Both the position numbers and the translations under genes were made by a program. From positions 335,694 through 399,693 of the forward strand of contig SJOL01006407.1 in the NCBI GenBank assembly GCA_004794785.1: a stretch of 64,000 nucleotides of DNA, written 5' to 3'. Shown here piece by piece: positions 23,771 through 34,760 of this stretch (position 1 is its first letter; every line of letters starts with the position of its first letter). The notes below the pieces were generated by a model. It was not told the DNA's origin. It ran no database searches and was given only the letters and a program-made list of their open reading frames with translations. This stretch comes from Opisthorchis felineus. Its lineage: Eukaryota; Platyhelminthes; Trematoda; Opisthorchiida; Opisthorchiidae.

Positions 23771-25309
23771 TCCTTATATAGTAACGAAAGGTTTGTAGGT
23801 CATTTGCCAAGCGCGGGAAACCGGTCAACAGCCACATAAGTAGAAACCAATACTTCTGGAATCCCTATTTGAAATGGTGATTTTGAAAACCCAGTAACTT
23901 ACGTTGATTTTACATAATTTGGAAGTCCTACGTTTGATTTTCCTTAACCTCTGCGCACAGGTTTAGTGTTCTCATTACCTCACTTTCTTTTTTGTGAATG
24001 TGGTGTGAGGCAATTATCAACTCATATTTCTGCTTGCCTGCATTTCCTTGATCAGAATTATCCATCCAAACATCAGAGTATGTAAAGTTCGTCAGGGATG
24101 ATTACTACTTTCACACACTCCATGAGGCTGTGCACACAGTCTCCTGAAAGCGAAACAGTGGAGCGTGGCGACCGCATTCTTGGTTGTGCTAGACTGTCGG
24201 AGAATTTGACATAGCGATTGTGCGGATAGCGTAACAGGCGGCGAAGTTACGATGTTTAATAAAGTCCAACAAACAGCGTCCGTATAACCGGTGAGTCGGC
24301 AGCATTTATGGGTATGATGCTCATGCAGCCCGAACGTGTGACGTCAAACAAAACCGGTTCCCCTTTTCTTGTCCTGAGAAAATCTCAAAATGCTCTGTGA
24401 CTTTCAACAGTAAACTAAAGAACCACCCGCTTTTTATGTCTGCATGGTGCCAATCAGTGAATTATAGCCTGCTAAAAATATTTGTGCATTTATTTTGGAA
24501 ATTAGACAACAGATCACAATAGCGGCGAAGAAAAGCACAACGCTTCATCTGGAATTCGGAATATAGCAAACCGGCCATTTATTCAAGCAAATGACAGATT
24601 AACAAAGCTTTCAGAAACACTGCTATTCGGCTATCTCCCCAACTTTAATAAAGCCCCTTAGGGGTCCCTAAAAAATAAAAATAGGAAAATTGAACTTGTA
24701 AGAGTTTTCCAATGACCTATATACACTACCAAAATAATTAGCCAGTCGTAGTTAAGGATCGGAAAATTTGCTTGACGTGATTGACTCCATCACGTCAATG
24801 TTTGCGTTTCGTTGCACTTGCACATCTCATTAGCTCAACAGTAACGTTTGCGCAGACCACTGAATTTAGATTTTGCATTTACTGTCAACGGAGGGATTTT
24901 AAAAAAAAACAGAGGAAGCGTATAAGCGAATTATTAACTTGATACAAGATAAATATGTCATTCGTTTTGATTATTTTGTTTGACCACAACCTCGACTGTC
25001 CAAGACTTGTCTGAAACGACAGTTACTTAGTCTCCTGAAGTTATTCACATGACACAACAAAAACATCAGCCACTATTCCATGCTATTCAGTGATAGAGTA
25101 CATAGTGATCCAATTTGGCAAAAGCCATTGGGGTTCAAATATGCCGCCGATAGGTTAGCCTAAACTTGGTTACATGGCTCTACCATCGAAATTAGCGCCG
25201 GATGCTTGCAATGAAAACCGCATGAGCACACTGGAGAAGGGTAAAAGTTCACGCAATATGGCACACATGCCAACCGACGAATACCACTCACCGCAAACAC
25301 GTGGTTTCT
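23771..25309. other. Downstream flank of the GPCR gene, no supported gene
   Basis: No gene seen. It contains a perfect inverted repeat at 24772-24798 (listed separately) and a short CCCCTTAGGGG palindrome near 24654-24664. The 3' untranslated region of the minus-strand GPCR should run into this stretch from the right. I could not pick a poly(A) signal with confidence. Confidence 0.4.
24772..24798. promoter_or_regulatory. Perfect inverted repeat with two TGACGT half-sites
   Basis: The 10-base arm ttgacgtgat is followed by a 7-base spacer (tgactcc) and the exact reverse complement atcacgtcaa. Each arm contains TGACGTGA, close to the CRE/ATF binding site, and the spacer adds TGACTC, close to an AP-1 site. 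It may be a bZIP-type regulatory element or a hairpin; this is inference from sequence alone. It lies about 0.5 kb past the stop codon of the GPCR. Confidence 0.35.
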
Positions 25310-26923
25310 CTAAATCTCTGTGCATGATGTTCGAGTGGCATAATCCGTAGACAAAACGTTACTTCTGATTGGTTTACCTTTATTCGAGCACGCTTCACAT
25401 GTTTGTCCCACCACAGGCGTCATATGTTTGCACGGAGGCCGCTCCACGAGCCCAAGTTGATCGCCGCCTTTTTGATTGGGTAGCCCACCGAAAACACCCA
25501 AAGAAGAATGGTAAGCATTTGAGTGTACTATCCTTCCGTGCTCCGCACCATGTGTTCGGTTCCAACGGCAGCATAAACGCTGCAACATATCCTTCAGTTG
25601 AGACCGAAATCGTCTACCCAGAAACACATAAATGAAGAAATTGACTCCACTGTTCAGACATACGAGGGCATTCGTCACTGGTTTGGTAATATCAATCGCA
25701 CCTCTGTGTTGCAAAAGATGAATGACTTGATAGCCGACGGCAGGAAGTTCACAAATCAGGTAGATGACAATAACGCCAACGCAGAGGCGATTCACCTCTC
25801 CACTACGAGATCGGGTGGACTTCTCTACTCTTACAAAATATGTGTGATTTTCAAAGTTCTCGGGAGTTAACCGGGATATCATGTTAGGCCGGTCATCTGA
25901 CTGAGTGCATGTTCGAGAGCACTGATCCAATTGTCGATTAGCACAGTCAATTCGAGCCACAATTTGCGCTCGTCGCGCATTCGCGTACTTTATACCACGA
26001 ATCAGCAGTATGTTTAATATGCCGATAATGACGGTAGGAAGAGCCACTATGAGCACGGTGTAACCAATGAGTCGATAGAAAAGCCGAAATGGATAATTTT
26101 CTCTCACCCATTTTCTCAGCAAACTGTGGTAGATTAAAACTCCTCTGGGTATTTTATCATCCAGAATGGAAAGAGTCTCCTTTTGATGCACGTGTTCGGT
26201 TGATTTAGATCCGTAACAAAATAAAGGAACTGCTTCAACCAATAGAAAATGTGGAATGTTGTATAGGGCGCACAATATACACAGGCAAATGATAGCAATT
26301 CTAGCCTTTCCTCTGGTACAAATTGTTGGGGCATGAAGCGGCTTGCAAACTGCTACCCAGCGTTCCGTTGTCACAAGCACTACCATCCAGTTGCGTACCA
26401 TGCGAACCGTCATCCCAGCACCGTAAAGAAATTTACTCACATGAGCATAGAAGTTCATATAGTTAATCCAAAGTATAAACACAGAAAATGTTCGTAGAAA
26501 CTGGAAGAACATACATCCAATTAGGAATAGTGTATCTGAGACCGCCAAACACGTTAGGATAAGGCTGGTGGTCCCGTGGGATCGATCTCGGATAAGAACG
26601 AAACAACTCAGGATATTTCCAGTTATACCCGCCAGCAGAATCAACCCAACTAGGACAACATCAAAGAAAAAATTATAAATTTGAAGCCATCTGGGTTGAG
26701 CAAGTTCCGGGATCGGTCCGAATGGGTCTAATAGCATTGTACTATTTGGCAAAAGCTGGGAAATTCGCTTGCAGTCGGAAAGTAATTCAAGTAACTGACT
26801 GGAACTCAAATGAGCTGGTTGTATAAAGAGTGACGAGTTGACTGAAACTGTTGAGTTCATTTTAAGTGAAAAACTGAAGCTGAATCCTGGTGCGAATTCT
26901 GACAACTTACTTGACTTGAACAT
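25310..26923 (-). CDS. Class A peptide GPCR, FMRFamide-receptor-like
   Basis: A single uninterrupted frame of 537 residues codes for a seven-helix rhodopsin-family receptor of the plasma membrane. Approximate helices: TM1 85-111 (GN at 102-103), TM2 118-142 (LAVSD, D130), TM3 160-190 ending ERW (187-189) in place of DRY, TM4 205-228 with the LYNIPHF block, TM5 282-309 (P296), TM6 378-402 with CELP (391-394), TM7 413-437 ending NSGVNFFIY in place of NPxxY, then a helix-8-like GRRFR. The NWMVVLVTTERW, LYNIP and NFFIY blocks are typical of the invertebrate FMRFamide/RFamide-type receptor group, so a short amidated neuropeptide ligand signalling through a G protein is likely. The N-terminus has three N-glycosylation sites (N23, N29, N60) and no clear signal peptide. 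Translation may start at Met22 (26860): a GTAAGT at 26910-26905 could be the donor of a 5' intron removing Met1. The long C-tail (from 438) has Cys at 451-452 for possible palmitoylation. The usual Cys at the start of TM3 is not visible. The exact ligand is unknown. Antisense frames (25369-25870) are shadows. Confidence 0.93.
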   Translation of the reverse strand: MFKSSKLSEFAPGFSFSFSLKMNSTVSVNSSLFIQPAHLSSSQLLELLSDCKRISQLLPNSTMLLDPFGPIPELAQPRWLQIYNFFFDVVLVGLILLAGITGNILSCFVLIRDRSHGTTSLILTCLAVSDTLFLIGCMFFQFLRTFSVFILWINYMNFYAHVSKFLYGAGMTVRMVRNWMVVLVTTERWVAVCKPLHAPTICTRGKARIAIICLCILCALYNIPHFLLVEAVPLFCYGSKSTEHVHQKETLSILDDKIPRGVLIYHSLLRKWVRENYPFRLFYRLIGYTVLIVALPTVIIGILNILLIRGIKYANARRAQIVARIDCANRQLDQCSRTCTQSDDRPNMISRLTPENFENHTYFVRVEKSTRSRSGEVNRLCVGVIVIYLICELPAVGYQVIHLLQHRGAIDITKPVTNALVCLNSGVNFFIYVFLGRRFRSQLKDMLQRLCCRWNRTHGAEHGRIVHSNAYHSSLGVFGGLPNQKGGDQLGLVERPPCKHMTPVVGQTCEACSNKGKPIRSNVLSTDYATRTSCTEI

Positions 26924-28484
26924 TTACGTTCAGTCCTCCACATCTATTTGGTACTTCGTCCCACCAATCACGGAATAGCTCCGGTCAATTGCTGATTGGT
27001 TTCAAATAGATCTTCCCTGCCACGTTAGCTAAAAAAGCCTTGTATATGGTTCCTATTTAGCAATAGACTGTGAAAAACTCGCAACGATTCTAACAGGCTC
27101 CAACAGTTTAGTGCTGTAATATTAATACGGCAGTACACGAATTGTCCAACGTGTACTACTCCATGGTGGCGCATATTTGAAAAATTGTCATCTAACGCAA
27201 AATAAACAAACAAACAGCACCTTAGAATGAGCAGTCAGTGGTGTATCTTACGTAGCACAAATTCTCTGCATTATCCAAAACATATGACTCGTAGATCCAG
27301 CTATTTGTTTCCCACTTGCTACCTTGCGAACAAATTTAAATAAAAGCATATTTATGGAGACGGGATGAAGAAGCTCCGATATACCATGCTGATGCGGCCA
27401 GGCTAATGATAACCTAAAAAAACACGCGAAATTTACATGGAACCATGTGCACGAACACTTAACATCTACGTAAGTTGAAGAACTGGAAGGAACGTCTTTT
27501 CATGCTCTGCTTTCAGTCATGCAAGTTTTGAATTGCTGCTTCGTGACAACCCTCCGAAAACGTTTTTATGTAAAACGGAAGGTTTTACAGGTTTTCTATA
27601 AACAAAGACAGAAAGCTTCTGTAGAACCCTATTCTTTGCTGCCGGACAACACGACATCACCAGAAATTTGGTTGTTCAGAGATAGATTAGCTGATGTCGG
27701 TTAATTGATGAACTTTGTAGGGGGAAAAAGGTGTCTTTCACCCTACGTAGGACGAACTATTTGCCAGTGCCAGTAAACCACCCTGCTAATCGCTGCATTT
27801 TAAAAGATACAGCTTTTGTCCCTGACTAAAAACACTTTGTCGGCAGAAAGTCAACTGTGTAAAATGCTGCTCCATTAATCATTGTTTCAAAAATAATTTT
27901 TATTTTTAGCCTTTCTGGTAGAGAAGCCAAAGTATTAGTTATGACTTGGCACAACCTCATATGAGAAGTGAGCCTACAAAATGAAGCTTTTTCTGGCCTT
28001 TTGGTCTAGATGGTTTAAAATAAAATCCTGCAAGAAATCTCCGCAGCCATTACCGGCTTAAAATACCAGTACTTTCCAATTCCGTGAGGCACCAATTGAC
28101 AGTCTTCTTATGTGAGTAAAAGCCAAAGTCAAGATAGTTTTTTTAGGATACCGAGAACCAAAGAAAAATAGTTTTTTGTTTCTTCATGCAAGTATTTTTA
28201 TGGAGATTTTGATGGAGAAAGTAGTAAGTTCGTGCAACATCCTGTAGTCAGTATTTGACCGGTAGGGTGGACATGCCGTAAGCAGGAGTACTGTTCGTCG
28301 TAACAATAATGAACTCAAATTGTCCCCAATTCATGCACACATCTTCCTACTGGTTGGAACAACTGAAATGTCGCAAGAAAATTCAAGCATCAAGATCACC
28401 TTATCTGTTTGAACAAGGTAGTGACAGTCTCTTTTTTCGCAAAGCGAGTAAACAAGCATAAGCTAAAATAATCCTTTGAGACTT
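26924..28484. other. Upstream flank of the GPCR gene, no supported gene
   Basis: The promoter and 5' untranslated region of the receptor should be here, at the left end of this stretch. I see no TATA box at a convincing distance. The short frames at 27025-27213 and 27519-27704 have no recognisable domain. Confidence 0.4.
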
Positions 28485-28640
28485 ACCGCATTTATGTAAG
28501 TGGCCTTTGGTTTGTTCGTTGAGCTGGGCACTTTGACTGCAAACGTTTCATCACCAATCGAGGTGACACCATCAGGGCGTTTTTAGGGAGCGTGTTGGAG
28601 CGTGGCGATGGCTCGGTGGTTGTCCAAGGTTATGTAAGTC
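28485..28640 (-). mobile_element. Solo Penelope-type tail with hammerhead-like motif
   Basis: This stretch matches the tail of the Penelope-like element at 22110-22230, including the segment tgcaaacgtttcatcaccaa and the following g/t-rich part (gggagcg, ggtggttgt). There is no endonuclease or reverse-transcriptase sequence beside it, so it is a solo terminal fragment or a severely 5'-truncated insertion. It reads on the minus strand like the first copy. Confidence 0.6.
28535..28575 (-). ncRNA. Hammerhead-like motif of the solo Penelope-type tail
   Basis: On the minus strand the first core string reads CTGATGG (28575-28569), with the last A changed. The stem is GTCACC/GGTGAT with loop TCGATT. 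GAAAC lies at 28549-28545, and a proper AC...GT stem III is followed by GTC (28537-28535). Compared with the copy at 22143, this one has the better stem III and cleavage triplet but a worse core. Confidence 0.5.
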
Positions 28641-28689
28641 CAAACCAACTTAGGGAATGCATAGAACCAAAGTAGCCTCAGAGTGACAC

Positions 28690-28722
28690 TTAGGTCTTTC
28701 TGGGTGCAGAGGAAAGACCTAA
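28690..28722. other. Perfect 11-bp hairpin
   Basis: The arm ttaggtctttc (28690-28700) is followed by an 11-base loop (tgggtgcagag) and its exact reverse complement gaaagacctaa (28712-28722). It lies about 50 bases to the right of the solo Penelope-type tail. It could be part of that element or an independent structure. Confidence 0.6.
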
Positions 28723-31700
28723 AACGGTCAAACAATATGGCTCCAAAGAACTTCAGTCTCCGTGGCCGCCGTTTTCTTGCTAAGACCTGAGAGGATTATT
28801 TGAGTAGAGCTCTGTTACCTTTGTCGATGAGATGTCCGTCAATCGATGATTTGATCCTGGATTCTATCAGTGTTTGGTTATGGTCACCTGTAGTGGTACG
28901 GTAATTTTTGAGCACACGCTCCTGTGTTTGCGTTTTCAGCTTCCTTTTGCTTCTATTTAAATAGGTATCACCGCAGCTGCGCGTGAATTTATCCCCGCAA
29001 TGTGTTGTAAATGAATTGAATTTGGCGTTCTGACTGGCGGCAGTGACATAACCCTTGTATATGTTTCGTACACAAATGTGCTGTACTGTAAGTCAGGAAC
29101 AAGTATACCATTTACTCTCAGTCCAAATAGGCTAAAGGCATAATAACCAGCGTAAAAAACAGTCATGTAGGTACCACTAGTGGGCCTTTTGGTTTTTCCC
29201 TGTGAGCGAGGTGCTTTTCGATGAAGCGGCCGGGTTAGTTATTCAGCCGTAGAAAATCTCTCAGCAAGTCAGTTTTTCGCGAATGTATGCTAGGTGTAAA
29301 TCTGTCTAACGCAATGGGGTAAAATAACCATCATTGTATGCCTGTATCGAAACGGACAGAAACTCGTAAAGTTTAGCTACAGTGCAGTCTACGCAGTTTT
29401 CCGGTAAACGTGGCGAGACATAGCATCTTCAGTATTCCAGGGGATCAAAACATTCAAAATTGGATTTCGTTGTCTCACTCAATTTCACAGGTGAACAGAA
29501 TATTTTTGTAGTGAGTGCTAAAAGATGACAGTTGGTCTCTCCTCTCTCATTGCTTGCAATGTGTGCAACATCATTTGAATGTCCTTTACAAAAAGGACTT
29601 GTTTTATGTCGGCTTCTGTTGACTGCTGCACATTGGTCATAAAATATCAGTTACGGTTGGTCCTGAAGGGAACCCAAGGCGAGGTCATCAACCTGCATAT
29701 AGGTGGTCCCGTGGGAATAAAACGTGGCATTCTTAGTATACAGTAAAATGATATCTTCGGGAATGGGGACGGAAAGTATGATAGGATTACGAGGGGATTC
29801 CTGATAATAGCCTGAAAACTCCATGTGTTATCAAGGGGGATATTAAAGGGTGACTACACATGAGAGGAACACGTGATTTCTTTTGAGGGATGTTAGCGTG
29901 TTCTAGGTAGGGCTAACGCTTTTCGAGCAGTCTTTAGTGAGATTATCCCGGCGGACACCCGCCAGCCATTTAGCTACTTGATGATATGGTGAATTGTTTA
30001 TGAACAAAATTGGTTACATTAGGTTTACGCGTCCCTAGGAGTGCGTCAAGCTAAGGTGTCCGAAAATAACATCGTTAGATCCTTTGTCTTGCTTTAGTAT
30101 AATTACATTTTAGCCTCCATTTAACCCCTGTAAAGCTTTTAGCATAGGGTAAGAGAACAAAATCAAACTGAAGTCAAACAGTTTCGCTCTGAACAAGTTC
30201 TTGTTCTTACAAGATGCTCTGTACTACCCTGACTTGGTGCAGTGAGTAAGTTGTACTTGCTTGACATTGCGGTCAGCTTTTCTAATCGGGACTGATTGAT
30301 AAGTGATTGATAAGTTTAGTGCGGCAAGCAGTTGATGGGTTACTAAGAAATGGGATAAAATGGTCCAATGTTCCAATAGCCTGGATAAATGTGGTTTTCC
30401 ACATTTAAGATAAGTTTAAGGTATTCATGGGAATTTCATGCATCATTCGCCAACTGTTAGTTTGGTATGCCAGAGAAGTTCGTAAAAACTTCGTAGTAAA
30501 GTAATGTTGTTAGACGGAAACAATATATCTGGGTACCACATCGAAAATCCATTAACATCCCGCCATTCACAATATCTAAGGTGTTCACCTAATCATTTCT
30601 GGGCTTGCGGCTAGATGGTAACGAGGGGCTGCGCTCTTTCGCACTGGGAATCGGTGCATAACCGACCAGCAAGGATCGTCACCATCAGCCTCCCTAAATT
30701 TGGATTTGTTTGTACTAACAGGGGTCAAACAATTTGACAGTAGGTAGCTGTACAACGAGAGATTACTTATACCACTAACCACCACTAAGCTTCTGAGATG
30801 ACAAATAAACGATTCGTAGTTACCGTTAAGGAAATATCTTTAGGCAATACTTACTCATATACAGGCGATATGAGCTCATAAAAAATTATCCGAATTAACC
30901 AAAACGTTTAAAAGTTCATTCAACTAGAACTAAAACAGTATTATCACATTAGTTTTCTGCTCTAAAATTGGTTGAGTTTGTCCTGCCATTCTCAGAACCC
31001 TGATTGACGACCACTGTTGAACTGATGTTTTCATGGTTAAAGTAGGTGTATCATACATATATACACATATATAAATAGTGTGTTATACTGCACTGTATAT
31101 AATGTATATATAAAATACACACCCAAATAGAAACTAAAAAACGAGCTATTATGGAACTCTCGGTAGAATGGCTTGTAATGCGTAGGTGGAGTTTATAAGT
31201 AAAAGTTCACACGATTCAGAGACCAGCAAGTATCCCTATCGTGAATACATTCCTCAATATGTGCAATCTGGGTATCTGCTTTCCTCATTCCGCTAAGGCT
31301 GTTATTGGACTGGGACTTACTAAGTTCACAGTCAGTGACTTGCGTTTGCTTGCCATTGTGGGCTCCCTGCGTACTTACGACACTTTTATGCGTGGTACAT
31401 GGCGTTGAGTGCACATTCTTGCCATTGGATCTCACACCAGACCCAGTATGACGGACACTTTGTGCCTGATGTGCGAGTCTTGAATGTGCTAGCGCTTACC
31501 GCGTCTTGAAGAGCATTCAGCATTGTTTGTCTTCCCTTTGGCTGTTGATCTTTACACGTGTGTTTCCATACCAAAATCCTTACATACGTTGGGATGCATC
31601 TTGTCTGACAGAAACTGTTGGTGATCTGACTTCGAAAGAGACGTTTCTATCTTTTACCTCATATTCTCCTGTAACCCTTTTACATTCTTCGCCTGCATTT

Positions 31701-34359
31701 ACTTTTTATGTCTGTGAACATTCTCTTCAAAAATAAACGATAAATAAATATTGTCTGCTTAACGCCGAGCTTACATATAGGGCGATTAATCTGGCAGACA
31801 AATCTACTGGCATCTATTAGGATCCTATCAACGCAAAGCGCTTTGCAGAGAACGCACCCATATTTGACCCTATTCTAAATGAGTGGGGTCAGGACCTATC
31901 AAGGCTAAGTTTCGTCCACAACAGTGCTGAGATTTTGGCAACACGGTCTATCATTGAGATATTTATCTTTCTTTGATTAGTTCTCTTAGTTATCTCCAGA
32001 CTTCTACGTCAACTACAGAAAACAATCTTCGCTAAAATGCCTTAGGTCTATGGTTGGTTTATTGGTCAATTTTAATGTCTACTTTAGCCGAACGTGATCC
32101 ACAATGAGGCAGATGATGCCTCGATTTGCAGTCAATGCTAACTGCTGTTACTACACATTTGGTGTCCCAGACTAGAGCCTTGCTATTTTTCACACCCAAT
32201 TCGTCAGGAAAATGATGTAATGTTTATCGCAAGGGCAATATCCAGTTAGTGATTGGCCTTGAAATGCACCTGTTGAAGGATCAAGCCCGATATGCACTGT
32301 CTGCGCAGTATCTTGCAGCTTACTTGCTTATGAGGTGAACGATCCTCCCTGTTTTTATCGACGCTAATGATGAGGGGGATTCAAAATGAATTACAATGTG
32401 TACATCGCTAAATATCAAATGCTATTACCACAACTTTGTCGGCCTACTGAAACCTTCACCAAAACAATAAACCAGTCATCCGAGGGTACCTTCATGAAAA
32501 GCGAGCACTGGGATAATCTTCTAAACCTGTTCTCCTTACCCGTCCAAAATAACGGTTGATGGTGAAATTGCATGCAACAAAAAAGGTAGAGCCACGCTTT
32601 GGTGTGAACGTAAAAAGGGTCACTTAGATAATTGCATTCGAGATTCTATGAAAAGTATCGAAAGGGAACCGAAAAACAAACACCCGAGAAAACCTTAATT
32701 CATCTCCATTGTTGCGGCGACCTTTTCATTCAGATCTGCGTAGGCGGTATCCTAGAAAGTCATTCTGACGTGAAAGATTGGAATTGAAAATTTAGATTAA
32801 CGTAAGGCAGTAGAGGCACACGTATGAGTTAGATTCAAGTGATTTAGTTCAGTAAAATTTTGAAAAGCTTTTGTCGTTGAACAGAAGGGCAGATTTAACA
32901 TTTTAAGGCCGGGGTAGACCCCACGATTCGTCATTGTCCACACAGACCTGATATCACCGCTTCATCTAATAAGTCAAAATATGAAAATATCTGATCAGTT
33001 ACGGGAATGTGCACCGAAGGCATTTACCCACCATGCCAACCAGTCACCGTTACCAGATTCCTACAAAAGATGGTCCCTTACAGACAATAGTAGGGCTAAA
33101 TTTTTCTTTTTGGTTCTTGGAATCCCGTGGTGGTGTGGTTCTGAAGGTCTAGAAAAAAGTTCCTTTATATTAAGCCGCAAAGCGAAATGTTCACTGGCGT
33201 TATTATTTATTTCCAGCTAATCGGCCAGAATTCTATCAGTCATAGAACACACTAGTTTACGGTTGAGTCAGAAAAATATTTTATAAAATTTAGCTACGCA
33301 TTTTGCGGCAGTTGTTCATTGTCATCATTAACTTTCTCACTTAAGAACCGATCGCCGTTTTCAAACAATTTTGACCATAAATCTGTCTGGAGTATAAAAA
33401 ACCTATTTCCTGGCCTACAGTTGTCAAAACTTAAAGCCTAAAATGTAAAGTTGTTCAGACCAAGCTTGTTATTAAAAGCAGAATGTGGGAGTATTCTTTA
33501 CATAGAGCAAAACTGTCTGGAAATTCTGGACAGTTCTTAAGACAGTTTTAAGTTTATTTTAGTAGAGTGTGTTTAAACTGCTCCAAAGACTGTTGGTTCC
33601 TATAAACTTAGAACTCTGTCAACTTACCAGGTGTACCGTGCGGAAGTTAAAATGTCGTTGGATATTCTTATTTAAGTCACGCTTAAAGTGTAACTGTAGG
33701 CATGCGCAAGAGTGCTGTCGATGTACACGCTATTCTACAGCCACAAGAACAAATCCTACCGGTTTAATTTTCAGCTTTGTAATTACGATGTGCTCCGGGA
33801 AGATTGATGGCTAATCAAATGAAACACCGTAATAATTCACCAATCGTTGAACGACTGTCTGAATTAGCCAAACGGCTGGCGAAAATCACCCATTTGCAAA
33901 TTAACACGATGTCAATGAGCAAATCGACTGACTCCAAGCTTGGTTTCTGTTTTGTGATATCTATATGGGGTATACATGAAATACATTGTGGCCGACAGCT
34001 AGTTTCAACAACAGTCACAGCTGCAGCCGGTTATTTGTCGCGACTGAATTACACTCACATATCAACCGGTAGAGCACGTCTTAGACAATGACCATCTCGT
34101 TGACCATATCGCATGTCTTCTCAACATTTTGCACGAGGTCATACCTGGCCGACCTGCAATCGGTAAAACTGTGCTAATTGATCAGTACCCCCGACCATCA
34201 GCAAGTCGAATTCACTGCCACTGGATTGACATCAACCTAGGCTAATCGATGGATTCCGTTGATTTCCGTCTCAAACTTGTATAAGTAAAGCGGTGCTCTA
34301 GGGTATCAAGGCCGACGAAACTGCAGGAACTATTTCCATCCCTTTAATATTTGTCTTTC
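28723..34359. other. No supported gene; simple repeats only
   Basis: Open frames are 95 codons or shorter and show no domain I recognise. A direct repeat of tgattgataag occurs at about 30294-30315, and an AT-rich block at 31052-31120. A short stretch near 33888-33906 (cacccatttgcaaattaa) resembles a landmark of the hammerhead repeat but is too short to call. Confidence 0.45.
31052..31120. repeat. AT-rich simple sequence, (AT)n with AC steps
   Basis: Runs of atat and acat words over about 70 bases, imperfect. Confidence 0.7.
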
Positions 34360-34760
34360 TGATGCGTCAGTTAAAGTCAACACAACAAACTCTTTCAGGT
34401 ATGTTAATACAAGGCACATTCCAGATGTTAGCTTATTGCGGTGTTTCTTCGAATGAAACTACTCACAATGTTGCTGAATACTGTTCAGCAGCCCACAGCC
34501 GGTTCAAATCATTTTGGGGCTCATCATATAGCGGAGTTCCAAATTTTCCATCAGCCTTAGGCTTCACTTAGACCCACGTTGTAAGAAGTTTGCAAAATGC
34601 ACTCATTTGCACACCAGTTTGTACAGCTGACTCAAGTAAATCCCAGCTGAAGAATATCCTAAACGAGTGATTCACTTTGGATTCAGTTAAGTCTCCATTA
34701 AAAACCAAATTGGTATGCGAATGAGTGCAGTTCGCAAGTGTCATTAAACAAGTGTCATAG
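34360..34760. mobile_element. Hammerhead repeat copy R4, degraded, with inverted piece
   Basis: A minus-orientation part carries family landmarks: gaaactactcacaatgttgctg at about 34454-34475, the core remnant, and tgcactcatttgcacaccag near 34598. A plus-orientation part follows at about 34677-34740 (ggattcagttaagtctcc, ccaaattggtatgcgaatgagtg). So this copy, too, combines opposite orientations. The core has lost both catalytic strings. Confidence 0.5.
34487..34537 (-). ncRNA. Hammerhead core remnant of R4
   Basis: On the minus strand the region reads ATGATGAGCCCCAAAATGATT, then TGAAC in place of GAAAC, then CCGGCTGTGGGCTGC. The position and flanks match the family, but the core and the cleavage triplet are lost. 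Clearly inactive. Confidence 0.4.

Noticed and set aside
25369..25870. Plus-strand open frames of 88-90 codons
   Set aside because: They are antisense shadows of the GPCR coding sequence.
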